Assembly: GCA_021773365.1 (NCBI GenBank)
Contig: JAJFKF010000095.1
Span: 1-64,000, forward strand
DNA: 64,000 bases
Source: Gammaproteobacteria bacterium
Lineage (GTDB): Bacteria; Pseudomonadota; Gammaproteobacteria; Steroidobacterales; Steroidobacteraceae
Reading direction: 5' to 3'
The notes below the pieces were generated by a model. The model was not told the origin of the DNA. It saw nothing but the letters and a program-made list of their open reading frames with translations, and did no database searches. A program made the position numbers and the translations under genes. Each line of letters opens with the position of its first letter. Position 1 is the stretch's first letter. Positions 52,201 through 60,591 of this stretch are shown piece after piece.

Positions 52201-53502
52201 ATGAAAACGATTGCAGTATCCGTTTTGTTGTCCGGCCTGTTTGCTGCTGCCAATTGCATTCAACCGGCATCAGCTGGTGATATCACCGCGCTGCATGCCC
52301 AGCGCCAGGCGTGGGTGCATGCCAATGCTGCCGTGTTGCGGAGCCCGGATTCCGGCGATGAGGATTTTGGCGATCTCGCCTCTGTAGCCCAGGCCATCGG
52401 CTCGGCACGCGTCGTGGCGCTGGGCGAGAACACCCACGGTGATGGCGCCGCCTTCGAAGCCAAGACCCGCCTGATCCGCTTTCTGCACGAGAAGATGGGC
52501 TTCGAGGTTCTGGCATGGGAGGCCGGATTGTTTGATGTGTCGTTGTTCGACCGGGCGCTGCACCCGGGTGTGCCGGTGCGCGAGGCGGCGGCGCAGGGTA
52601 TGTACAGCATCTGGGCCAACAGTGTGCAGGCGCAGCCGTTGTTCGAGTATCTGCGGGCAACGAAGGCGACGGCCACGCCGATCATCAATGCCGGCTTTGA
52701 TTGCAGGGTGTCTACGGATGCTGCCCGCACCACGCTGTTCCCGCAGTATCTGCTTGGCTTCTTCGATCGCATCGATCCACAGTTGCTGCCGGCGGATCTG
52801 CGCCGTCGTATCGCGGAGCTGTCTGCCGATCTGGTGCCCGCGAAGAGCGGTGACGGTAAGTTTGATCCCGTCGCCGATGAGTTGCTGTTCGAGCGCCTGC
52901 TGGGGCTGACGGTCATTCATCAGTCGCGCCTGCTGCAGGTCTACGCGCCACGGGACATCGAGACCTACCGGCAGAACCTGCGCAGCCTGCGCCACATCCA
53001 TCGCGCCGTCACTCGCTCCTCCGGCTACTCGCGTGACTACGGCATGGCGATGAACCTGCTGTGGTTGGCCAACGTGCGCTACCCGGATCGCAAGATCATT
53101 GTCTGGGCGCACAACTTCCACATCATGAATGCGAATCCCTACCTGCCCGGGGATGCCAGGCCCTTTGGCGGGCCCACCGGCCGCCTGCTCAAGGCCGCGC
53201 TTGGCGCGGACTACTACTCGGTGGGTCTGTTGTCGTACCACGGCGTCTATGGCTACGAGAACGGTGGCAGCGAACCGATTCCGCCGGCAGCGCCGGATTC
53301 GCTGGAAGGGCTGTTGCATGCGGCCGGTGCCCGCCATGCCTTTCTCGATGGTCGTCATGCGCCACATGCGCTGTGGATGGAGAACCCGGTTCAGTCCCGC
53401 TACTTCATGTGGACCGAATCGATGCAGCGCTGGCCGGCGCTGTTTGATGGTCTGCTGTTCATCGATGAGATGACGCGCAGCGATCCGCTGCGCACTGAAT
53501 GA
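52201..53502 (+). CDS. Secreted erythromycin-esterase-like hydrolase (left copy)
   Basis: The 433-residue protein has a signal peptide (about 1-25) and the erythromycin-esterase (PF05139) motifs: LGENTHGDGAAF, EVLAWEAG, FDCR, and WAHNFHIM with both histidines. Members hydrolyse macrolactones or other esters; most are not resistance enzymes. Its C-terminal end is three bases from the convergent C5 fecR gene. It is a paralogue of 57924, on the other side of the C5 receptor, suggesting the C5 ligand is an ester or lactone (inference). No strong ribosome site is seen before ATG 52201. Confidence 0.86.
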   Translation: MKTIAVSVLLSGLFAAANCIQPASAGDITALHAQRQAWVHANAAVLRSPDSGDEDFGDLASVAQAIGSARVVALGENTHGDGAAFEAKTRLIRFLHEKMGFEVLAWEAGLFDVSLFDRALHPGVPVREAAAQGMYSIWANSVQAQPLFEYLRATKATATPIINAGFDCRVSTDAARTTLFPQYLLGFFDRIDPQLLPADLRRRIAELSADLVPAKSGDGKFDPVADELLFERLLGLTVIHQSRLLQVYAPRDIETYRQNLRSLRHIHRAVTRSSGYSRDYGMAMNLLWLANVRYPDRKIIVWAHNFHIMNANPYLPGDARPFGGPTGRLLKAALGADYYSVGLLSYHGVYGYENGGSEPIPPAAPDSLEGLLHAAGARHAFLDGRHAPHALWMENPVQSRYFMWTESMQRWPALFDGLLFIDEMTRSDPLRTE

Positions 53503-53505
53503 CAA

Positions 53506-54501
53506 CTAGCGCGTGGAGATGTGCACGGCGTCTTTATCGTCATGCACCCGCAGGGCCGGAACGGCCGCTTCCAGCGTATTCAGCCATCCTTCCCAGTCCT
53601 GGTTCAGGAAGGTGGCGGTGATGCGCAGATTGGCGGCAGCGGAATCGTCGATGAGAACAGGTCGGGTGGCATAGCGATTCAGGTCCGCAACCACGATCTG
53701 CAATGGCGCGTCGATGTAGCGATGCTGGCCATCGCGCCAGGTGGCCACCTGTCCGGCTGCAACGTGGCGAATGACCGGCTGCGGATCCTCTGCGGTGAGC
53801 ACCGCCTCCTGTCCGGAAAGCAGTGCCGTTGGCGCTGATTCCAGTTCGCTGTTCTCCAGCCGTACGCGACCTTCCGCGACTTCGACGGCCACGGCCTCGC
53901 CGTAACGGCGCACGTTGAATGAGGTGCCAATGGCCGTCACGCGGTTCGGGCCGGCTTCCACCATGAAGGGACGTGACGGATCGCGCTCGACGGTGAAAAA
54001 GGCCTCGCCGGATAACAGCTGAATTCGCCGCTGTTGCCCGGTGTAGCGCACCAGCAGTTCAGTGTGCGCCCCGACCTGCATGCTCGAACCGTCGGGCAGC
54101 GCGATCTGGCGGTGCTCGGCGATCCGTGTTGCCACGGTCGAACTGAAGGCGGCGCCATTGCCAGGCGTGACGGGCATGAACAACCAGATTCCCGCCGCCA
54201 GTGCGGCTAATGCCGCTGCAGCTGCCCAGCCGGTCCAGTGGCGGATTCGCTTGCGCCGCAGATCCGCAATGCCATCGCGGTCATGCATGACTTCCGCGTC
54301 GGTCGGCCACGGAGGCGAAGACACCGCATCGAGCGCTCGCCAGGTTCGCTGTACTGTTTCATAGGCGCTGCGGTGGGCGCTGGAGCGCTCCATCCACTGC
54401 TGCCAGCCGCTGAGCGTGTCCACGCCGGCTTCCTCGCGCTCCACCTGCATGAACCACTGCACGGCTTCTTGATCGAGGCTGTTGCGGGTACTACTGTCCA
54501 T
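53506..54501 (-). CDS. FecR-family anti-sigma regulator (C5)
   Basis: The 331-residue protein has DUF4880 (about 8-50, AVQWFMQVEREEAGVDTLSG), a membrane helix (about 92-111), a FecR domain (about 120-220; ALPDGSSMQVGAHTEL, EAFFTVERDPSRPF) and a DUF4974 end (about 265-328, VVADLNRYATRPVLIDDS). It relays the receptor signal to the C5 sigma factor. ATG 54501 overlaps the sigma stop by 11 bases. The receptor gene is on the opposite strand, so this cassette is divergent, unlike the other five. Confidence 0.91.
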   Translation of the reverse strand: MDSSTRNSLDQEAVQWFMQVEREEAGVDTLSGWQQWMERSSAHRSAYETVQRTWRALDAVSSPPWPTDAEVMHDRDGIADLRRKRIRHWTGWAAAAALAALAAGIWLFMPVTPGNGAAFSSTVATRIAEHRQIALPDGSSMQVGAHTELLVRYTGQQRRIQLLSGEAFFTVERDPSRPFMVEAGPNRVTAIGTSFNVRRYGEAVAVEVAEGRVRLENSELESAPTALLSGQEAVLTAEDPQPVIRHVAAGQVATWRDGQHRYIDAPLQIVVADLNRYATRPVLIDDSAAANLRITATFLNQDWEGWLNTLEAAVPALRVHDDKDAVHISTR

Positions 54502-55102
54502 GTTCGCCTCCTTGTTTGTCTTCTGCCACTGCTGCGGGCTGAAGTGCGCGGCGGCAATGTAGCAGGGCACGGGTAATGTACGTCCGCACCATCCGGTCCG
54601 AGACCTGCAGCTGCCGGGCAATCTCCATCATGGTGAAGTTGTGGAACTTGTGCAGCAGGAACGCCCGGCGGCATTTCGGTGGCAGAGAGGCCAGCGCCTC
54701 ACGCAGATGGGCCACCTCCTGGGCGGTGGCTGCTGCTTCCTCTGGCGGAACCGGCAGGTTCAGGGCTTCAGCGGCAGCATAGGCCTCATCAAGGCGTTCA
54801 TGCCGATGGCGACTACGTAGACGATCGGTAGCCAGGTTGGCGGCGGTCTTGTAGAGAAAGGCGCGCAGGTAGCTGATGGCGCCCGGCGTATTCAGGCTGA
54901 GCAGGCGCACGTAGGCTTCCTGGGCAATCTCCTTTGCCTCCTGCTGCGAACCCAGCCTGGAGGCCAGAAACCGGAGCAGAGCAGCATTGTGCTCCATGTA
55001 CAGCCGCTCGATCAGAGTCGCATGCCCGGCATCCTCATCGCTGGCGGGCGTGGCGTCGGTAGGTGGGTGCCGCGGTTCCATTTCTGCTGCAAAGTATTGC
55101 AT
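54491..55102 (-). CDS. FecI-type ECF sigma factor (C5)
   Basis: The 203-residue protein has region 2 (about 30-100, EAKEIAQEAYVRLL, FLYKTAANLATDRLR) and region 4 (about 125-190, FTMMEIARQLQVSDRMVRTY). It should recognise the mirrored promoters at 55109-55186. ATG 55102 lies only a few bases from the promoter's downstream box, so the transcript would be almost leaderless; ATG 55081 is an alternative start. It is transcribed away from the receptor gene. Confidence 0.9.
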   Translation of the reverse strand: MQYFAAEMEPRHPPTDATPASDEDAGHATLIERLYMEHNAALLRFLASRLGSQQEAKEIAQEAYVRLLSLNTPGAISYLRAFLYKTAANLATDRLRSRHRHERLDEAYAAAEALNLPVPPEEAAATAQEVAHLREALASLPPKCRRAFLLHKFHNFTMMEIARQLQVSDRMVRTYITRALLHCRRALQPAAVAEDKQGGEHGQ

Positions 55103-55108
55103 AACCCT

Positions 55109-55141
55109 CCCTTAGACGACCAAGTCGCCGAAAAGCGGAAG
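55109..55141 (-). promoter_or_regulatory. Cassette C5 sigma-gene promoter motif
   Basis: Read on the - strand it is CTTCCGCTTTTCG, a spacer, then CGTCTAAGGG. It matches the + strand motif at 55154-55186 at 27 of 33 positions, with equal spacing. The shared CTTCCGCTTTTC arms also form a perfect inverted repeat across the divergent region. Confidence 0.75.
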
Positions 55142-55153
55142 TGGTGTCCGCAG

Positions 55154-55186
55154 CTTCCGCTTTTCGCTGAGCTGGGCGTCTGAGGG
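55154..55186 (+). promoter_or_regulatory. Cassette C5 receptor-gene promoter motif
   Basis: CTTCCGCTTTTCG, a spacer, then CGTCTGAGGG: the mirror image of the motif at 55109-55141. It lies 32 bases before the receptor start. The two promoters are back to back, their upstream boxes 12 bases apart. Confidence 0.75.
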
Positions 55187-55218
55187 CGCATACTTATTCG
55201 CGCCCTGAGGGAAATGAC

Positions 55219-57930
55219 ATGAAAAGAATATTTGCCCGTCTTGCCGTGTTTGCCCTGATTGCCTGCGGGCTGAGTGCCCAGGCTGCAACCACCGAGCAGG
55301 CGGTTGCCTTCCGGATCGCCGCCCAGCCGCTGGACAGTGCGCTGGTGGAATTCTCGCGCCAGAGCGGACTGCAGCTGGTTGTCAGTTCGGAGACCACGCG
55401 CGGCAAGTCCTCCCAGGGCGTGCAGGGCAGCTTTCAGCCCACGGCGGCATTGAAGATGCTGCTGGCTGGTTCTGGGCTGGACTACAGCGTTGTCAATCCG
55501 CGCAGCCTGGCGATACGGACCGCCAGCCCCAGGAGCAGTGATTCGGCGCGAAATCAGGCAGACCACACCTATGCCGCGCAGCTTGCCGCGGTATCAGCAG
55601 AACCGGCCGCGGCCGCGCGGAGTGTCAATGACGCCGATGAGCAGGAGGCGCAGCGCAGCGGCGATGGGCAGAAGGATGCGGAACTGGTAGTTACCGGCAG
55701 CCACATCCGTGGAGTGCGCAACGTGGCGTCCCCGTCCATTGTCATGACGCGCCAGGATATTCTGGAGAGCGGTCATCTGACGCTTGAAGATGCCTTTCGC
55801 TACCTGCCGCAGAACTTCTCCGAAGTCAGCGCCGAAGGCGTGCGCACCGAAGGCGGAACGCGTCTTGCGGGTTTCAACACCAGTCGGGGCACGGGCGTGG
55901 ATCTGCGCGGACTGGGCGCCGACTCGACGCTGTCGCTGCTGAACGGGCAGCGTCGTACCGCCAGTCTCAGCGGCCGGGTCGTGGATATTTCGGTGATTCC
56001 TTTGTCGGTCATCGAACGCGTCGAGGTGGTGGCCGGCGGCCGATCGGCTACCTACGGTTCGGATGCGGTGGGCGGCGTCGTCAATTTCGTTACGCGGCGG
56101 GACTTCACCGGCGCTGAAACCCAGTTCAGTTATAACTTCGGTGCCGCGGGCGGCGAGGTGCTGCAGGCCAGCCAGATCGCCGGCAAGTCAGGCGAACGTG
56201 GTGGCTTCGTGGCCGCATACGATTACCGGCGCGAACAGCGTCTGAACATGATTGACCTCGGCGTCGTCGCCGAAACCGACCCGTATGGCATAGAGCAGGT
56301 CGATATTGGTCAGCCTGATACCTGGCGTCACTCGGTGTTCACTTCGGGGCACTATGCGCTCAATGATCGTGTGCATCTGTTCGCCGATGGTCTGTATTCC
56401 TACATGAAGGTCGATAGCCTGGATCTCTACTACATCCCTGGCGCCGACGACAACTCGTTCGATGCCAACCTGCATCGTGATGATCATATCGGCGTGACCG
56501 CTGGCGCACAGATCGATCTGGGGTCGGCCTGGGCGCTGGCGGTGACCGCCGGGCATAGTCAGTTTGAATCCGACGTCGACTACGGCTACTACCAGGACTA
56601 CGGTGACGGCTTCCCGTTCGGCGGTGAAATTCTCTCCACGGCCCGCCTCGGGATGAGCACCTTGTCGGCCGTTGCTGATGGCGCCCTGCCCTCTTTCGGC
56701 GGCATCAGTCCCCGCACGGCCTTTGGTGCCGAAGTGCGCGAGGAAACGCGCCGGACCGTGAACTCCGGCGTACGCGGCAGGCCGGGCGATCGCACGGTGC
56801 GCTCGGTGTTTGCCGAGGTGCAGCTGCCCTGGCAACGGCTGGAGATTTCCCTCGCCGGACGCTATGACGATTACACTGAATTCGGCGGTACCTTCAACCC
56901 GCAGTTGGGCGTGATTTTCGAGCCGGTGGCGGGCCTGATGTTCAAAGCCGCATATTCATCGGCATTTCGCGCGCCAGCGCTGAACGACGTCAATCCGAAC
57001 AATACCTCCGGACGACTGGTGCACTTTCCTGATCCCGATGTCGTGGGTGGTCAGCTGCCGGTCCTGCTGCTGACCGGCTCGAACCCCGGTGTCGGGCCGG
57101 AAAGTGCCGATACCTGGAGCACGGGCCTGGAGTATCAGCCCCAGTGGGCGCCAGCCAGCCACTTCAGCCTGCACTACTTCAATGTGAAGTACGATGATCG
57201 GCTCGACGTTCCTGCTGCCGGCAGCGACCAGATTCTGTTTCTGGAGCGGGCGGATCGCTTTGTCGACCTGATCGACGCTGCGCCGACGGCGCAGCGGGCT
57301 GCCGACGCACTGGCCAGCCTGTCGCAGCCGCTGCGTAACAGTAGCGGGGTGCCTTTCGATCCGGCCACCCAGTCGCTGTTGACCGTCTTTCCCGACCTGA
57401 TCATCTTCGACAATCGCACCAACAATATCGCAACGGAAAGCGTCAGCGGACTGGATGTGGGTGCTGGCACCCGCTATGAAACGCCCGTCGGCTCACTGAC
57501 CATCGATGTGAACGGCACCTATACGTTCGACCACGACCGCAACGTCACCGCCACCAGCCCCGAGTTCTCTCGCGTCAATGAGGTGGGCAAACCCGCAGGC
57601 ATGCGGGTGCGGGCCAAGGTTGGCTGGAGACGCGGTTCCTACGGCGCCTTCGTGCAGATCAATCACGTCAATGATTATCGTAACTCCCTGACTGTGCCGA
57701 CCTCGGGAGTGAAGTCATGGACGACCGCCAACCTGACGTTGCGCTATGACGGGGGCGCGGCCGTGCGTAGCAACTGGCTGAATGGTCTATCCGTGCTGCT
57801 GAGCGCGCAGAACCTGTTCGACACCGATCCGCCCTTGATCGGTGGCGGACTAAGCCCGCTGCTCTATGATCCGGCCAATGCCAGCGGGCTGGGGCGCAGG
57901 GCTACGATACAACTGACGAAAAGATGGTGA
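55219..57930 (+). CDS. TonB-dependent receptor with STN domain (C5)
   Basis: The 903-residue protein has a signal peptide (about 1-23, ending GLSAQAA), STN (about 30-100, LDSALVEFSRQSGLQLVVSSE), a linker, the TonB-box-like ELVVTGSHIRGVRN, a plug (about 165-290; GLGADSTLSLLNGQRR, TYGSDAVGGVVNFVTRRDF) and a barrel ending in W903. It is divergent from its sigma and fecR genes and uses the promoter at 55154. GAGGGA precedes ATG 55219. Its last codons overlap the esterase-like gene. The ligand is unknown. Confidence 0.93.
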   Translation: MKRIFARLAVFALIACGLSAQAATTEQAVAFRIAAQPLDSALVEFSRQSGLQLVVSSETTRGKSSQGVQGSFQPTAALKMLLAGSGLDYSVVNPRSLAIRTASPRSSDSARNQADHTYAAQLAAVSAEPAAAARSVNDADEQEAQRSGDGQKDAELVVTGSHIRGVRNVASPSIVMTRQDILESGHLTLEDAFRYLPQNFSEVSAEGVRTEGGTRLAGFNTSRGTGVDLRGLGADSTLSLLNGQRRTASLSGRVVDISVIPLSVIERVEVVAGGRSATYGSDAVGGVVNFVTRRDFTGAETQFSYNFGAAGGEVLQASQIAGKSGERGGFVAAYDYRREQRLNMIDLGVVAETDPYGIEQVDIGQPDTWRHSVFTSGHYALNDRVHLFADGLYSYMKVDSLDLYYIPGADDNSFDANLHRDDHIGVTAGAQIDLGSAWALAVTAGHSQFESDVDYGYYQDYGDGFPFGGEILSTARLGMSTLSAVADGALPSFGGISPRTAFGAEVREETRRTVNSGVRGRPGDRTVRSVFAEVQLPWQRLEISLAGRYDDYTEFGGTFNPQLGVIFEPVAGLMFKAAYSSAFRAPALNDVNPNNTSGRLVHFPDPDVVGGQLPVLLLTGSNPGVGPESADTWSTGLEYQPQWAPASHFSLHYFNVKYDDRLDVPAAGSDQILFLERADRFVDLIDAAPTAQRAADALASLSQPLRNSSGVPFDPATQSLLTVFPDLIIFDNRTNNIATESVSGLDVGAGTRYETPVGSLTIDVNGTYTFDHDRNVTATSPEFSRVNEVGKPAGMRVRAKVGWRRGSYGAFVQINHVNDYRNSLTVPTSGVKSWTTANLTLRYDGGAAVRSNWLNGLSVLLSAQNLFDTDPPLIGGGLSPLLYDPANASGLGRRATIQLTKRW

Positions 57931-59366
57931 GCCGACGCTCCCCGGATAGGGCGTCGGCCGAGCATCGGCCGACGCCCTCCAGAGCGGGCGCCGGGTGGTC
58001 TCATGGTCGCGGGCGCGTCATTGCAGTCGTAACGAGCCTGCTAGTCTGCGGTGGATTGGGACTGGTTTGCCAGCCGGCGCAGGCGGACGCCGCCGCGGCG
58101 TCTGCAGGCGCACAGGATTCGCGCGTGCAGTGGCTGCGTGACAATGCCGTTGCCGTGCGCTCCATAGCGCCGGACGATGAGGACTTCTCCGACCTCATGC
58201 CGCTACGCGAGAAGATCGGCGCCGCGCGCATGGTCCTGCTTGGCGAGCAAACCCATGGTGATGGGGCGACGTTTCTCGCCAAGTCGCGGCTGGTCAGGTT
58301 CCTGCATCAGCACATGGGCTTCGATGTGCTGGCGTGGGAATCGGGCATTTTCGATTGCCGGCAGGTTGATGCCGCCTTGCGTTCCGGCGCGGCTGGCATC
58401 GATGCCGCCCGCGCCGGCGTATTTGGCATCTGGTCCTTGAGCGAGCAATGCCAGTCGGTCTTCGACTATGCGACACGGACCAGCAGCTCCGCCCGCCCCC
58501 TGGAGATGGCGGGGTTCGATTGCCAGATCACCGGCGCCCCCCTGGTCTACCACGACTACATCGTCGGTCTGGTTGATGCGCTGCAGCCGGAGGCGCTGTC
58601 GGCTGACGACAGAAGTCTGCTGCAGCAATGGATGGAGCGTTCGGCTGCCAGTAAGCCGACGAGAAATGCCGATGAAGCGGCGGCGGTGAGCGCGCTGCTG
58701 CAAAGGATAGGGCAGATCGTCGATACCGCGGCCAGCGGCGCAGTGCTTTCCACGCGGGAGCGCGACTTTGCCCGGCGTTGCATCCTGAACCTGCAGTCGC
58801 TGCAGATTGTTCGCGACGCCATGGATGACACTGGCCCCAGTGACGCGGCCGTGCTCGAGCGCGACACCACCATGGGCGAGAACCTGATCTGGCTGGCCAA
58901 TCACCGCTACCGGGGCAGGAAGATCATTGTCTGGGCGGCCAGCTCGCACATTGCTCGCGCCTGGCGGGGTGTGGAACCGGCCGATGAGCGTCTGCCCGAT
59001 TCGCAGCTCGAGTACGTCCCGATGGGCGAACATGTGGCCGCCGAGCTGGGCGATGAAATCTACGTCATGGGCTTCATTGCCCACGATGGGGAGTACGGCA
59101 CGCTCAGTCCGCAACCAAGGCGGTTGGAGCCGTCGCCAGTCGGTTCGCTGGACCGGCTGTTGTACGAAACCGGTCAGCCCTACCTGTTCCTGGATCTGAA
59201 GACCTCACCGCCATCGTGGTTGCAGGAAGCGCTGGTGGCGCGACCGTTCGGCTACGCATCGTTCAGGGCACGCTGGCCGGAGATCTTCGACGGATTTTTC
59301 TTCACCGCGAAAATGCAGCCCAGTACGCGCGACCCGCAGGCGCCACCGCGCCGCTCGCGCCAGTAG
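57924..59366 (+). CDS. Secreted erythromycin-esterase-like hydrolase (right copy)
   Basis: The 480-residue protein is a paralogue of 52201: LGEQTHGDGATF, DVLAWESGIFD, FDCQ and WAASSHIA in place of WAHNFHIM, so the first His of that motif is replaced (A-S-S-H). Whether activity survives is unclear. It has an extended basic N-terminus before a hydrophobic segment (RVIAVVTSLLVCGGLGLV) ending near PAQAD. Start ATG 57924 lies inside the receptor stop region, so it is co-translated with the C5 receptor. It should work in the periplasm on the imported ligand (inference). Confidence 0.84.
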   Translation: MVSRRSPDRASAEHRPTPSRAGAGWSHGRGRVIAVVTSLLVCGGLGLVCQPAQADAAAASAGAQDSRVQWLRDNAVAVRSIAPDDEDFSDLMPLREKIGAARMVLLGEQTHGDGATFLAKSRLVRFLHQHMGFDVLAWESGIFDCRQVDAALRSGAAGIDAARAGVFGIWSLSEQCQSVFDYATRTSSSARPLEMAGFDCQITGAPLVYHDYIVGLVDALQPEALSADDRSLLQQWMERSAASKPTRNADEAAAVSALLQRIGQIVDTAASGAVLSTRERDFARRCILNLQSLQIVRDAMDDTGPSDAAVLERDTTMGENLIWLANHRYRGRKIIVWAASSHIARAWRGVEPADERLPDSQLEYVPMGEHVAAELGDEIYVMGFIAHDGEYGTLSPQPRRLEPSPVGSLDRLLYETGQPYLFLDLKTSPPSWLQEALVARPFGYASFRARWPEIFDGFFFTAKMQPSTRDPQAPPRRSRQ

Positions 59367-59404
59367 CCTGTCGGGGTAATGGTGCACCGGCGAGGATGAG
59401 TGGT

Positions 59405-59424
59405 GCTCCGGCGCAGGCCGGAGC
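59405..59424 (+). terminator. Possible stem-loop after the right esterase gene
   Basis: GCTCCGGC / GCCGGAGC forms a perfect 8-base stem with a GCAG loop. It is not followed by a T run, so it is a weak terminator candidate at best. Confidence 0.3.
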
Positions 59425-59511
59425 GCAGGCGCTGTATTCCCCTGCCGGCCGGCCGGTCTTGCTATCCTCCCCCTCCACGCCGCCGCCTGCGGCGTCCACA
59501 GGGGGAAACAC

Positions 59512-60591
59512 ATGGCCCAGGATAAAGACTGGCTGCAGAACATTCTTTCGGGGAAGGGCTGGCACGAGCGCCGCCCCCCGGGCAATGGCGGGGCTGCCTC
59601 GCCGCCGCCCAATCGACCGCAGATGCCCGAGCGTCGCCAGATCGGCGTCATCGTCGCCGTCGTGCTGGCCATCTGGGGCGCCTACACTCTCTTCTATACG
59701 GTGCAGCCCGAGGAAAAGGCGGTGGTCAAGCGCTTCGGCAGCGTGATCGGCACCTACGATCCGGGCCTGCACTTCAAGCTGCCCTTCGGCATCGACCGCG
59801 TTCAGCACGTGACCACCGAGCGGGTGCTGAAGGAGGAATTCGGTTTTCGAACAGCCGATTCGCGCCGCACGGCCTCGGGCGACCGCACACGCTACGACCA
59901 GCGCGATTTTCCCGAAGAATCGCTGATGCTCACCGGTGACCTGAATGTCATCGATGTGGAGTGGGTGGTGCAGTACCGCATTTCCGACCCCATCGAGTTT
60001 CTCTACGCCATGCGCGAGCCCGGCCCGACGCTGCGCGATGTGTCCGAATCGGTGATGCGCCGCATCGTCGGCAACCGCATCGGCAGCGAGGTGCTGACCA
60101 CCGGCCGCGTCGAGGTGGCCACGCAGGCGCGCGAGGAAATCCAGGAATCGATGAAGCAGTATGCGAACGGCATTCACATCATCACCGTGGAATTGCAGGA
60201 TGTGGTGCCGCCGGCACGGGTGCAGCCGGCCTTCAATGAGGTCAACGAGGCGCGCCAGGAGCGCGAACGGATGATCAATGAGGCCACCAAGCAGGCCAAT
60301 CAGGCCATTCCGCGCGCCGAGGGCGAGGCCAATCGCGCCATCGCCGAAGCCGAGGGCTATGCCACCGAACGGGTGAACCGTGCGCGCGGTGAGGCGGCCC
60401 GCTTTACCTCCGTGCTGGCCGAGTACCGGGGTGCGCCACAGGTTACCCGTGCGCGCATGTATCTGGAGGCCATGCACAAGACGCTGCCGAAGGTCGGTTC
60501 GGTGGTGGTGGTGCGGGACGGACAGATTCCGCCGGTGCCGTTGATCAATCTGCGCGATGCGCAGCCGCAGAAATCCGGAGGTGCGAAATGA
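59512..60591 (+). CDS. hflK: FtsH protease modulator HflK
   Basis: The 359-residue protein has a Gly/Pro-rich cytoplasmic head (about 1-40), one membrane helix (about 45-65, IGVIVAVVLAIWGAYTLFYT) and an SPFH/band-7 domain (EEKAVVKRFGSV, GLHFKLPFGIDRV). A helical Ala/Glu-rich region (QANQAIPRAEGEANRAIAEA) and a tail follow. With HflC it forms a large periplasmic cage around FtsH and tunes its proteolysis. AGGGGG precedes the ATG. Its stop overlaps hflC by four bases. Confidence 0.95.
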   Translation: MAQDKDWLQNILSGKGWHERRPPGNGGAASPPPNRPQMPERRQIGVIVAVVLAIWGAYTLFYTVQPEEKAVVKRFGSVIGTYDPGLHFKLPFGIDRVQHVTTERVLKEEFGFRTADSRRTASGDRTRYDQRDFPEESLMLTGDLNVIDVEWVVQYRISDPIEFLYAMREPGPTLRDVSESVMRRIVGNRIGSEVLTTGRVEVATQAREEIQESMKQYANGIHIITVELQDVVPPARVQPAFNEVNEARQERERMINEATKQANQAIPRAEGEANRAIAEAEGYATERVNRARGEAARFTSVLAEYRGAPQVTRARMYLEAMHKTLPKVGSVVVVRDGQIPPVPLINLRDAQPQKSGGAK

